59,876 bases of DNA, from NCBI GenBank assembly GCA_029781855.1, contig JAKOVX010000117.1:1-59876 (forward strand). The letters are read 5' to 3'. Source of the DNA: Acidobacteriota bacterium. Lineage in GTDB: Bacteria; Acidobacteriota; Blastocatellia; Pyrinomonadales; Pyrinomonadaceae. Shown one piece after another: positions 8,515 through 15,736 of the stretch (its first letter is position 1; each line of letters opens with the position of its first letter). The notes under the pieces are model-generated. The model was not told where the DNA came from, made no database searches, and saw only the letters and a list, made by a program, of their open reading frames with translations. The position numbers and the translations under genes are program-made.

Positions 8515-9059
8515 ACTCTAAACCAAAGGATCGATAGAGGGCACGAAGCCCCTACTTTTTCACTCTTCCCCTTTTTCACCATTTCACTTTTCCCCTTTTG
8601 CGTTCTCTGCGTGAAAAGCTCCCCGCTGCCACTGAGACCGCTGAGACCAGGGAGGCAACGCCGCATCCCTACGGGCAAAAGCTTTGACGAGAGCGTACTA
8701 TCTGTGAAACAATGTTACATAGAGCGAACGCTCAGCAAGGTCTTTGAAAACTCACCGGTCTGACACGTGTATGACAGAATTTATTTTTTTTGAAAAAAGT
8801 GGCGTTTTGCCGTACCGTGGGTCTGTAACTGCCCTAGATAGAAGAGTTGCATGTCCCGCAAGCCTCTGGGACAATCCTGGGACAGCCGTGGGACAGCTTA
8901 AGCGGAATGTTCTGCTAACATGATGAGCCAGAGGGAGTTACGCCGTTGCAACAAATTTGCCTGTCCCGCGGCGGTTTGCACTCGACCGCTCGCCGCCTTT
9001 CCCGGGATCGGTTAAAAGGAGGGAGCGGTTCGTAAAGGTTTGACGATCGACAGATAACG
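8515..9059. other. 545-base non-coding stretch before ssb, with TGGGACA tandem repeat
   Basis: No convincing gene. It has pyrimidine-rich low-complexity sequence at about 8557-8605. TGGGACA is repeated three times at 8867, 8878 and 8889 with a period of exactly 11 bp; an inverted copy (TGTCCC) lies at 8852 and another at 8960. The rest shows nothing I can assign. Confidence 0.5.
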
Positions 9060-9539
9060 TTAGAACGGGATGTCGTCGTCGGCCGCGGGTGCGACGGCGG
9101 GGCCGGAGCCTGCCGATGAGCCGCCGGACGAGGAGCCTGTGCTGGTCGAGCTGCCGCCGGTGTATCCGGCATCCGCATCGTCGTGGCCGGTGTAGTCGCC
9201 GCCGCCTTCGCCGCGCGATCCGATGAACTGCATATCGGTTGCCTGGACGTCGAGCGTGTAGCGTTTGTTCTGGTCGCGGTCGGTCCATTCCTCGATGCGG
9301 AGGCGGCCCTCGATATAGACAGCGGAGCCTTTGGTCAGGTACTTAGCGGCATTTTCGGCTTGCTGGCGCCAAAGCGTGATCTTGAACCATGTCGTCACAT
9401 CCTGCAGCTCGCCGGATTTGTCGCGGCGTTTCTCGTTGGTCGCCATTGTAAAGCTGCAAACGGCAATTCCCTGCGGCGTGTAGCGTAATTCGGGGTCGCG
9501 GCCAAGATTGCCGACGATGATGATCTTGTTAAATGACAT
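9060..9539 (-). CDS. ssb: Single-stranded DNA-binding protein
   Basis: Binds single-stranded DNA in replication, repair and recombination. The 159-residue protein has the N-terminal OB fold (MSFNKIIIVGNLGRDPELRY, then FTMATNEKRRDKSGELQDVT and EGRLRIEEWTDRDQNKRYT). A Gly/Ser-rich flexible linker with a run of SSTSTGSSSGGSSAGSG follows, and the protein ends in the acidic tip DDDIPF that recruits partner proteins. ATG 9539 is preceded by GAGGAT at a good distance. A promoter lies at 9585-9612. It is transcribed alone, away from the PQQ-type protein. Confidence 0.96.
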   Translation of the reverse strand: MSFNKIIIVGNLGRDPELRYTPQGIAVCSFTMATNEKRRDKSGELQDVTTWFKITLWRQQAENAAKYLTKGSAVYIEGRLRIEEWTDRDQNKRYTLDVQATDMQFIGSRGEGGGDYTGHDDADAGYTGGSSTSTGSSSGGSSAGSGPAVAPAADDDIPF

Positions 9540-9584
9540 GGGTGTATCCTCGCGTTTTGTGTAATTTATACGAACTTTTGACTA

Positions 9585-9612
9585 AGTATAGCCATCAATA
9601 TATCACGGTCAA
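9585..9612 (-). promoter_or_regulatory. Likely ssb promoter
   Basis: On the minus strand TTGACC (9612-9607), 16 bases, then TATACT (9590-9585), giving a start near 9578 and a leader of about 40 nt before ssb. Read directly from the sequence; activity is inferred. Confidence 0.6.
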
Positions 9613-9674
9613 GGTGCTGTGATAAAATTACGCTTTCTCACTACGCCGGCGTCCGACCGACGTACAAGGGGTAA

Positions 9675-10799
9675 ATGAAAATCTCAAGATCTCACAAAAT
9701 CCGGACAATGCTGATCTGCGTCGGAGGCTGTATTCTAAGCCTGATCCTCGCGTTTGCTCAGGATGCTGCTGCCCAGGATAAGAAGTCCGCCGAGATCCAG
9801 TTTCAAACGTGCTGGAAGTACGATTTCGAAGGTTCCGCCGACGGCCCGGTCATCGCGGGACCCGCAGCGGCGTTATTTGTCAGGGATTTGTCCATGATCG
9901 AATCGATCGCATCCGATACGGGCAAACTTCAGTGGTCGACCGATGTCGGCGGCCGCGTGGACTCTAACCTTTTGACAGGGGATGAGAACGTTTATCTGGT
10001 CCGCACCGCCGGCGGCGAAAAGGACCGGACCGCGAGCCTGATAGCCATTAGCTCGGAAACGGGCGTCACAAAATGGACGACGCATCTGGCGGGTTCGGGC
10101 AGGTTCACGTTGATCATGGCGGGCGAGATCGTTCTCGGCGTTTCGGAAAACGGCGATGTCGTCTCGGTTTCGGCGGCTGACGGAGCGATCCGCCTGCAAA
10201 AAAAGGTGCTGGACCAGGTCACGACGGAGCCATTTATCAGCGGGCCGGGCGTGCTTTTTGTGACGAACGGCGTCGAGGTCGATTCGGTCGATATTTCAAA
10301 CTTTCAGGTGCAGACGATCGGCAAGGCGGCGTTCAAGATCCGCGACCTGTTCGGTTTCGAAGACGACGAGCTTGCCTGGGGCGATGATCGCGGATTTGTG
10401 ACGGCTTTTTCGATCGGATCGGGCAAGGACAAATGGCAGTTCAAGACAGGGGCGGCCGTGACGTCGATCGCCCGTCCGGACGGGCTGCTGCTGGTCGGCT
10501 CGAACGATAATTTTATTTACGCCCTATCTACCGGCAGCGGCGAGCGTGTCTGGAAAAAGCGCATTTCCGACAGGATCGCGAGCCTGCTGGTCATCGATGA
10601 CGACACCGTCCTGATCGAGACGATCGGGCAAAAGGTGATGCAACTGCTCAATACAAAGACCGGCAAATCCGTCGGCCAGATCGCCGTCAAAGATGCAACG
10701 CCGATCTCGGTCGCGACCACGCTCGGCACGCGTGTTGTCGTTCTGACCGATAATTCGCTCATCGGCTATGACCGGGGCGGATGTTTGACAAAGAAATAG
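9675..10799 (+). CDS. Exported PQQ-like beta-propeller repeat protein
   Basis: 374 residues. The N-terminus carries a signal peptide (MKISRSHKIRTMLICVGGC, then a hydrophobic stretch ending near AQDAAAQ), so the protein is exported. The body consists of repeated beta-propeller blades with the PQQ-type pattern: SDTGKLQWSTDVGG, SSETGVTKWTTHLAG, SAADGAIRLQKKV, GSGKDKWQFKTGA, GSGERVWKKRIS and TKTGKSVGQIAV. Such propellers occur in BamB (outer-membrane assembly) and in quinoprotein dehydrogenases. The catalytic dehydrogenase features are not obvious here, so a structural or assembly role is more likely. The start has AAGGGG 6-7 bases upstream. Confidence 0.8.
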   Translation: MKISRSHKIRTMLICVGGCILSLILAFAQDAAAQDKKSAEIQFQTCWKYDFEGSADGPVIAGPAAALFVRDLSMIESIASDTGKLQWSTDVGGRVDSNLLTGDENVYLVRTAGGEKDRTASLIAISSETGVTKWTTHLAGSGRFTLIMAGEIVLGVSENGDVVSVSAADGAIRLQKKVLDQVTTEPFISGPGVLFVTNGVEVDSVDISNFQVQTIGKAAFKIRDLFGFEDDELAWGDDRGFVTAFSIGSGKDKWQFKTGAAVTSIARPDGLLLVGSNDNFIYALSTGSGERVWKKRISDRIASLLVIDDDTVLIETIGQKVMQLLNTKTGKSVGQIAVKDATPISVATTLGTRVVVLTDNSLIGYDRGGCLTKK

Positions 10800-10801
10800 A
10801 A

Positions 10802-10829
10802 TGGCCCACACGGATATTCCGGTGGGCCA
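10802..10829. terminator. Terminator between convergent genes
   Basis: TGGCCCAC-A-CGG-ATATT-CCG-GTGGGCCA forms an 8+3 bp stem with one bulge and a 5-base loop, placed between the ends of the PQQ-type gene and the small YdcH-like gene. The minus-strand read-through continues into TTCTATTTCTTT, which is U-rich, so it probably stops the minus-strand transcript best. Confidence 0.7.
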
Positions 10830-10859
10830 ACAATATAAAGTTCTCCGAGGTCGGATACG

Positions 10860-11090
10860 TTAGTGACCTGCGGTGTGGTCGTGCATCATCGAATATATCT
10901 CGTCCTTGATCAACAACTTCTTTTTCTTGAGGGTGACTTCTTCCAACTGTTCGTCGTCGTTCGGGTAGGTTAGGTGGGCTAATTCGGATAATCTTTTTTC
11001 GAAAGTTTCATGCTGATTTACCAATTCTCTGAAGGTTGGATTGCTCTTTAACAACTCGTCCCTAACCGGATCAGCAACTGACATGTCCAT
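10860..11090 (-). CDS. YdcH-like small protein (DUF465)
   Basis: 76 residues, highly charged and helical: DPVRDELLKSNPTFRELVNQ, HETFEKRLSELAH, then LEEVTLKKKKLLIKDEIYSM. The L-KKKKL-LKDEI pattern after a spacer is typical of the YdcH/DUF465 family of short coiled-coil proteins. Their function is not established. It has its own promoter (11165-11193) and a terminator downstream. Confidence 0.75.
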   Translation of the reverse strand: MDMSVADPVRDELLKSNPTFRELVNQHETFEKRLSELAHLTYPNDDEQLEEVTLKKKKLLIKDEIYSMMHDHTAGH

Positions 11091-11164
11091 GGCGTTTTGT
11101 CCTCACTTTTCAAGAGTTTCCGCCCGTTTCGCGGCGTTAACATTCGCGTAACAGGCGTATCTTC

Positions 11165-11193
11165 ATCTTATCCGATGGCAAACTGATTATCAA
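11165..11193 (-). promoter_or_regulatory. Promoter of the YdcH-like gene
   Basis: Minus strand: TTGATA (11193-11188), 17-base spacer, TAAGAT (11170-11165). It would start RNA near 11158, leaving a leader of about 65 nt before the gene at 11090. Confidence 0.6.
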
Positions 11194-11227
11194 GTAAAAT
11201 AAGCGAACGAACGTTATTTGATGCAAA

Positions 11228-11695
11228 TTACGACTCACGGCACATGAGGATGCCGTTCTCACGCGGGTCGGCATAAAAGTCCTTGCGTATCGTCACCGGA
11301 ATGAAATCATTTCTTGCGTAAAGCCCGACCGCCGGAGCGTTGGTCTCACGTACTTCGAGCCATATTTTGCGGACTTTCCGCTCCCGGCAGGCATCGAGAA
11401 ATGCAGTCAACAGCGTCTGCCCGTAACCAAGCCGCTGAAACTTCGGATCGACGCCGACGTTGTAGATCTCAGCATCAACCGCGTCTTCCTGGTCGTTGGA
11501 GGCGACGGTACGGCCGACAATGAAACCGATGGTCTCATTCTCAACACTTTCAAGACGAAACATGATCGAGGTGGGGCTTTTGAGTTCCTCGAGATAGTGC
11601 TGGGCAGTCCAAGGATTGAGATTCGTTTCCTCGGCTATGCGGATCAGATCGCCTAAATGCGAGGTTTCAACGCTGCGAATACGCGGGGAGTCCAT
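11228..11695 (-). CDS. rimI: Ribosomal-protein-alanine N-acetyltransferase (GNAT family)
   Basis: 155-residue GNAT acetyltransferase. It has the acetyl-CoA-binding motif A (GVDPKFQRLGYGQTLLTAFL), the beta-strand WLEVRETNAPAVGLYARNDF typical of RimI, and the closing FYADPRENGILMCRE. RimI acetylates the N-terminal alanine of ribosomal protein S18. It lies 15 bp downstream of tsaB, the common tsaB-rimI pairing, which supports the assignment over a generic GNAT. Confidence 0.88.
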   Translation of the reverse strand: MDSPRIRSVETSHLGDLIRIAEETNLNPWTAQHYLEELKSPTSIMFRLESVENETIGFIVGRTVASNDQEDAVDAEIYNVGVDPKFQRLGYGQTLLTAFLDACRERKVRKIWLEVRETNAPAVGLYARNDFIPVTIRKDFYADPRENGILMCRES

Positions 11696-11710
11696 ACGCT
11701 ACATTATGGG

Positions 11711-12352
11711 CTATTTCCGCTTGCCGATAAAAATCGGTTCGGGCAAATGCGGCAGAAACTCCCCGAAACGGCCGAGTTGATGAGCCAGATCCAAGCCAGC
11801 ATCGATCGCGGAGATTCTCCGATCAGCGGGAAGTAAATCATAGAGCGAATTGTTCACTACGACGGATTCGTTTGAGTTTTTTGAAGCCATATCGAGGAAT
11901 TCCTCGATCGAGATCGTGTCGGCCGGAGTGTTCTCGGCTAGCTTTTCCACCGAAACGCTAAAATTCTGGATGCATACCGTACCGCGACCGACCGGGAGGC
12001 CGGCCAACACATGGCCAGAAACACCTGAGGCCATCGCGATCGCGGCAAGTGTCGATACTTGCTTAACCTCGATTCCCAATGCCGCAGCCAGGCCGAGCGC
12101 AGTCGCGATCCCGATCCTGATCCCGGTAAAGCTGCCCGGGCCGGCGGTGACGATTATCTTGGTGATGGAATTTTTGTCTATATCGCTGCGTTTGAGCAAT
12201 TCGTCGATATTTGAGAGCAGGTCCTCGGCCCGCGACTGGCCTGAGGTACCGACCATGCCATCTAAGCATTCACGCCCGCGAAACAGCGCGACGCTCCCGC
12301 CGGCGACTGCCGATTCGATCGCAAGGACTATATTTGTGCTCTCTGGTTCCAT
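11711..12352 (-). CDS. tsaB: tRNA threonylcarbamoyladenosine biosynthesis protein TsaB
   Basis: 213 residues of the ASKHA-fold TsaB family, the partner of TsaD in making t6A37 in tRNA. Visible signatures are VLAIESAVAGGSVALFRG at the N-terminus and VTAGPGSFTGIRIGIATALG, the family hallmark. The ATG (12352) shares one base with the TAA stop of the nucleotidyltransferase gene (TAATG), which implies translational coupling. It therefore sits at the end of the long minus-strand polysaccharide transcript while being a housekeeping gene. Confidence 0.9.
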   Translation of the reverse strand: MEPESTNIVLAIESAVAGGSVALFRGRECLDGMVGTSGQSRAEDLLSNIDELLKRSDIDKNSITKIIVTAGPGSFTGIRIGIATALGLAAALGIEVKQVSTLAAIAMASGVSGHVLAGLPVGRGTVCIQNFSVSVEKLAENTPADTISIEEFLDMASKNSNESVVVNNSLYDLLPADRRISAIDAGLDLAHQLGRFGEFLPHLPEPIFIGKRK

Positions 12353-13263
12353 TAGCTCTTTCTAAAACGAAAGGCGGTCCGCAGGCTCTTTAGCGAGGGC
12401 AGCAGGCGCTTTGCCGCTCCGCCGATCTGGTAGTGAAATCTGATAGGAGAATTAAAGTCTCCCTCCATCTCGATGGTGGATTCGAGAGCGTTAGGCGGCA
12501 TACGCTTCATAATTTGACGAAATAATTTTTTCGGCTCCTTTAGAACCATCGCGATCGGCTTGATCCGCACACCGCTCGCCCATTCCCTCTCGATGCATTT
12601 TATCACCCACGCCGGGAGTTCACGGGCCTCTTCGGCGAACGGCAAGTCGTCGATGTTGAGATCGAGGTAACGGTTCGTGAGGCCGATCGCCGTAAGGATC
12701 CATTTTCGACGCCGCTTGCTGACCACGTTCAGACAGCGTTCCCAGTCGAACTCCGCGGGACGGTTCGCGACCGCGTAATAGATGTCCCAGAGCCGTTCCT
12801 TGTAGGCCCCGCCGTCGTTCAGCCAATGGACACAAAGGACGCGGAGATGGTCCTCAGGCCGCAGCATCCGTACCGGCGTGCCATCGATATCGACGAGAAT
12901 GGAATTGTCGAACAGGTCTTCCCACACGACAGCGTCAAGATGGCGCAGGCCTTTGTGAATGTCGATGAGAATCTGCCCCGGTAAACCAGCGGCGACGAGA
13001 TCAGTGGCGGCGTCAAAGTCGGCCGGAGCGACTGCCAGGTCCACGTCGACGGAATAACGAAAATGATCTTCGGGGTAATTGAGATGAGCGGCAAGACCTT
13101 TGATGAGGATCGGTTCGATTGAATGCTCGCGAAAGTACTCAAAAACCTGAGCCGACTTCACTCGCTGTGCCTTTCGCTGGATCAGGTTCCAGCGTCGGTC
13201 GTTAGCGGCCTGTTCGTTAGCATCGATGCTCACTCTGGATAAATGAAAAGGGGCAAGAGTCAA
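12352..13263 (-). CDS. Nucleotidyltransferase family protein (NTP_transf_5-like)
   Basis: 303 residues with the pattern of uncharacterised nucleotidyltransferases (PF14907-type): EPILIKGLAAHLNYPEDHF, then YSVDVDLAVAP with the D-x-D metal motif, DLFDNSILVDIDG, and RPEDHLRVLCVHWLNDGGAY. Relatives occur beside PqqD-like and HprK-like genes in peptide-modification and exopolysaccharide loci, as here. The substrate is unknown. The given start is TTG 13263, preceded by AAGAGGA; it falls inside a stem-loop (13250-13276). GTG 13233 (residue 11) is an alternative. Co-directional with the PqqD and HprK-like genes. Confidence 0.8.
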   Translation of the reverse strand: MTLAPFHLSRVSIDANEQAANDRRWNLIQRKAQRVKSAQVFEYFREHSIEPILIKGLAAHLNYPEDHFRYSVDVDLAVAPADFDAATDLVAAGLPGQILIDIHKGLRHLDAVVWEDLFDNSILVDIDGTPVRMLRPEDHLRVLCVHWLNDGGAYKERLWDIYYAVANRPAEFDWERCLNVVSKRRRKWILTAIGLTNRYLDLNIDDLPFAEEARELPAWVIKCIEREWASGVRIKPIAMVLKEPKKLFRQIMKRMPPNALESTIEMEGDFNSPIRFHYQIGGAAKRLLPSLKSLRTAFRFRKS

Positions 13264-13276
13264 ATCCTCTTACCCC
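13250..13276 (-). promoter_or_regulatory. Stem-loop over the nucleotidyltransferase start (terminator or translational control)
   Basis: Minus-strand RNA reads GGGGUAAGAG-GAUUUGA-CUCUUGCCCC followed by UUUUCAUUU. The 10-bp stem (one mismatch) contains the AAGAG of the ribosome site and the first codons of the nucleotidyltransferase ORF. The U-rich tail makes it resemble an intrinsic terminator after the PqqD-like gene. It could attenuate transcription or block translation. Confidence 0.55.
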
Positions 13277-13318
13277 AGCTAAACATTCAATCGTAATTCG
13301 ACTTTTACCGATCAAAAA

Positions 13319-13816
13319 CTAAATACAAACACTTGCGCTTTGCGAGCAAGAATTCATCGGGCAGCCAGAGGGTACCGCCGCACAATCGAGATTTGGACCC
13401 GGTCCCGTGAAAGTGCACTGACACGACACGCTACCCAATGCATTCTGCGGAGCGACAAGTGAAGCAATGACCGGTAAAGCGATCATCGACGCCAAGCCGA
13501 TCTTCTTGAGGACGTCGCGGCGTGACTGGCCGGCAAAGCGTTTTGCCGTTCCAGCTTCTAGCAGGCCGTTATCATTGAGCTGGTCGATCGCTAGCCAAAC
13601 AAAATCCTCGGTTACTTTGCTTCCGGAGGTTCGTTCAAAAGTCTTTACGATGTCCGCCACCGAATTCGAGCCATCGCAAGCTCGCCATACGACCGCGGCG
13701 GAGTCATTCAAGCAATGAGCTCTGCTGCTGTCGAGGTCATAAACCAAAACTTCGTCAGGCAGTTCCTGAACAACAAGTCCATTCTTTCGTATCTGTGGGT
13801 ATATTTTGTCAGTCAT
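13319..13816 (-). CDS. PqqD-like peptide chaperone fused to a Tat signal and six-cysteine tail
   Basis: 165 residues in three parts. Residues 1-90 are a PqqD-type winged-helix (RiPP recognition) domain: DEVLVYDLDSSRAHCLND, SAAVVWRACDG, then IDQLNDNGLLEAG. Residues 98-129 form a twin-arginine signal: SRRDVLKK, then a hydrophobic run (IGLASMIALPVIASLVA). Residues 130-165 form a tail with cysteines at 132, 134, 145, 152, 157 and 164, ending CI. Known PqqD proteins hold precursor peptides for modification; having an export signal and Cys-rich tail on the same chain suggests that this protein carries its own substrate. The start has GGAGAC upstream. It lies between the HprK-like kinase and nucleotidyltransferase genes. 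The domain call is firm; the role is inferred. Confidence 0.82.
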   Translation of the reverse strand: MTDKIYPQIRKNGLVVQELPDEVLVYDLDSSRAHCLNDSAAVVWRACDGSNSVADIVKTFERTSGSKVTEDFVWLAIDQLNDNGLLEAGTAKRFAGQSRRDVLKKIGLASMIALPVIASLVAPQNALGSVSCQCTFTGPGPNLDCAAVPSGCPMNSCSQSASVCI

Positions 13817-13867
13817 GTTTGTCTCCGGATAATGTAATGCAGCTCGGGCAATCCTATGTATTGTAAC

Positions 13868-14665
13868 TTAAAACGCATATTTGTCAACGATTTCCAAGAT
13901 TTCGTTAACACATAGTTCAACGTCGGGCCTGAGCGATTTCAAAATTATAGCATCTTGAATTGCCTTTCTGATAATAGTTAACGAATATTTAGGATTTTTT
14001 TGCAGAGAAATGTTGAAAGGAATAATTTCCATTAATCCTAATCCGGTCGTAAGTTTCGCCGGTTTCCACTCGGCGTCGGCTGAATACCTGGTAATAATGA
14101 CCGTTCCGATCGGGATCGGTTTCCGGCCGGTTGCCGCCTCGAATGCATCGGCTGTCACGTCTTTCCATTCTCCGGGCCGATCGCGGTCCCTGATGGACAG
14201 TTTGCGAGGAAACGGGTGGACCAGGCCCTCGCTATCGATTATCGCATAATCGTCGGAGTAATATACGGCACCTTGGGAGATCATGGCCGCGACCAGCGTG
14301 GTCTTTCCTTCGTGGCTGTCCGCCGGGAAGAGCACGCATTTCCCTTTCCATGCGACGACGCCCGCGTGCAAAAAGACAAATTCCTTTGAGTGGCTGGCAA
14401 CCAGCAGCCGCACGCGGGCACTGAAATAATGGTGAAATCCCCGTGAAATGGCATTTTCGTTCAAGTGTTCGCCGTCCAATTCCAAATAACGGTTATCATC
14501 GGTCCGCCTGATGACAAACCGATGTTCCGCGGCGTCAGGGTCGATCTCCGACACATGTCCGACGAGTACATCGGTCACGACGCGACGTGCACGCTCAAGC
14601 GCCCGTTTACGGTTGCTATCGACCCGGAATTTGACGCCGTACGATTCAAATGCGAAGGAATGCAT
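13868..14665 (-). CDS. HprK-related serine-kinase-like protein
   Basis: 265 residues. The centre matches the HPr kinase/phosphorylase C-terminal fold as found in HprK-related kinases: FVFLHAGVVAWKGKCVLFPA, a P-loop of form A-x4-GKT (ADSHEGKT), VYYSDDYAIIDSEGLVHPFP, then KLSIRDR. The N-terminal part (residues 1-80) is the weakly conserved region typical of these relatives, with no true HPr-binding domain. Related kinases modify peptides in some lasso and other peptide pathways and occur in the so-called HPr-rel-A sets with PqqD-like proteins. The adjacent PqqD-Tat-Cys protein is the obvious candidate partner. It follows the WecA-like gene by 9 bp. Confidence 0.8.
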   Translation of the reverse strand: MHSFAFESYGVKFRVDSNRKRALERARRVVTDVLVGHVSEIDPDAAEHRFVIRRTDDNRYLELDGEHLNENAISRGFHHYFSARVRLLVASHSKEFVFLHAGVVAWKGKCVLFPADSHEGKTTLVAAMISQGAVYYSDDYAIIDSEGLVHPFPRKLSIRDRDRPGEWKDVTADAFEAATGRKPIPIGTVIITRYSADAEWKPAKLTTGLGLMEIIPFNISLQKNPKYSLTIIRKAIQDAIILKSLRPDVELCVNEILEIVDKYAF

Positions 14666-14674
14666 AAAAAAGGA

Positions 14675-15736
14675 TCAGACGATCTCACCAGAGAGGCACT
14701 TTCGCTTCAGACATAGGCCAACGACGCATGCCGCACCGGCAGCAAGTAAACCCAAGATCCATTTGCCGGTGAATCTATTTTCGGAAAAGAACAACTGAAC
14801 AGAAAGCGCCGAAATAATAAGCGAAATAATGCCGTAAAAGACCGTTACCGTGCGATGTGAGTAACCGGACCGGACGAGCCGCTGGTACAGATGTTCACGA
14901 TGAGCCTGCCAAACCCGCTCCCTTCGAGCGACACGTCGAAGAAATGTAACTATGCTGTCAAAGACGAAGAGCCAAACAAGGGCGATGGCGATCAGGAGCC
15001 AAGGCGACGGAGAATTAGGCGAATTCTGTTGTGCCATAAGAGGCAACGCTGCCAATACAAAGCCTAGAAAAGCACTTCCGGCATCACCCATGAAGATCCT
15101 TGCCGGTGGCCAATTGTGCAGCAGAAATCCAAACGCCGCGAATGACAGAGTGCCGGCAAGGACATAGATCGCAGGCAATTCCATCCGTAATCCGATCACC
15201 AACCATCCGATCGATGCCGTGATCGCCTGTACGCCGGCGATGCCGTCGATGCCGTCCATAAAATTGTAGGCGTTGATAAGCCAAAGGATCCAACAAAATG
15301 TGATGATCGGACCGAACCAGCCAAGTTGGATCGCTTCGCCACCGAAAGGCGAAGAGATTGTATCGATCGAACCGCAGGAATAAACTACGGTCACCGCGGC
15401 GATCGAATGAACAATCAGACGCCATGCAAATGAGACCGAGAAAACATCGTCGAGCCAACTGACCGCAACCACAAGGATCGCTCCGATCAGAAATCCGGCG
15501 GAGAGTTGGTACCCAATAAAGTAACCGCCGGCCGAATAGGCGACTAACACTACCAACGCTAAAACCAGACCGCCGCCGCGAGGTGTGGGTGTAACGTGCG
15601 AGCTGCGCTCATTTGGATGATCGAGCACGCCGCGTTTGATCGTCCACACACGAAATCCCGCGACCCCAAAATAGGTCGCCAAAAAGGCCCCGGAAAATAT
15701 GCATATCTCTAACAAAACAAAATATTTACGGAACAA
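14675..15736 (-). CDS. WecA/TagO-like polyprenyl-phosphate sugar-1-phosphate transferase
   Basis: 353-residue integral membrane protein with about 10-11 hydrophobic segments, from the MraY/WecA family. It has HPNERSSHVTPTPRGGG, the metal-binding pair in SWLDDVF (D96, D97), NAYNFMDGIDGIAG (about 156-168), and MGDAGSAFLGF. It moves a HexNAc-1-phosphate from UDP-sugar to undecaprenyl phosphate, starting the lipid-linked repeat unit. MraY is less likely because the gene lies in a polysaccharide locus and far from the division cluster. The start is TTG 15736, overlapping the end of the upstream glycosyltransferase by 11 bases; no ATG fits the family N-terminus. Confidence 0.88.
   Translation of the reverse strand: MFRKYFVLLEICIFSGAFLATYFGVAGFRVWTIKRGVLDHPNERSSHVTPTPRGGGLVLALVVLVAYSAGGYFIGYQLSAGFLIGAILVVAVSWLDDVFSVSFAWRLIVHSIAAVTVVYSCGSIDTISSPFGGEAIQLGWFGPIITFCWILWLINAYNFMDGIDGIAGVQAITASIGWLVIGLRMELPAIYVLAGTLSFAAFGFLLHNWPPARIFMGDAGSAFLGFVLAALPLMAQQNSPNSPSPWLLIAIALVWLFVFDSIVTFLRRVARRERVWQAHREHLYQRLVRSGYSHRTVTVFYGIISLIISALSVQLFFSENRFTGKWILGLLAAGAACVVGLCLKRKCLSGEIV

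Noticed and set aside
7710..8763. Several plus- and minus-strand ORFs of 60-147 codons
   Set aside because: They overlap the RHS fragment and repeat arrays in other frames; their residues come from repeats and hairpins and show no family pattern.
14675..15736. MraY of the cell-wall cluster
   Set aside because: Family signatures are shared, but there are no mur or fts genes nearby and the gene lies in a polysaccharide locus, which favours a WecA-like role.
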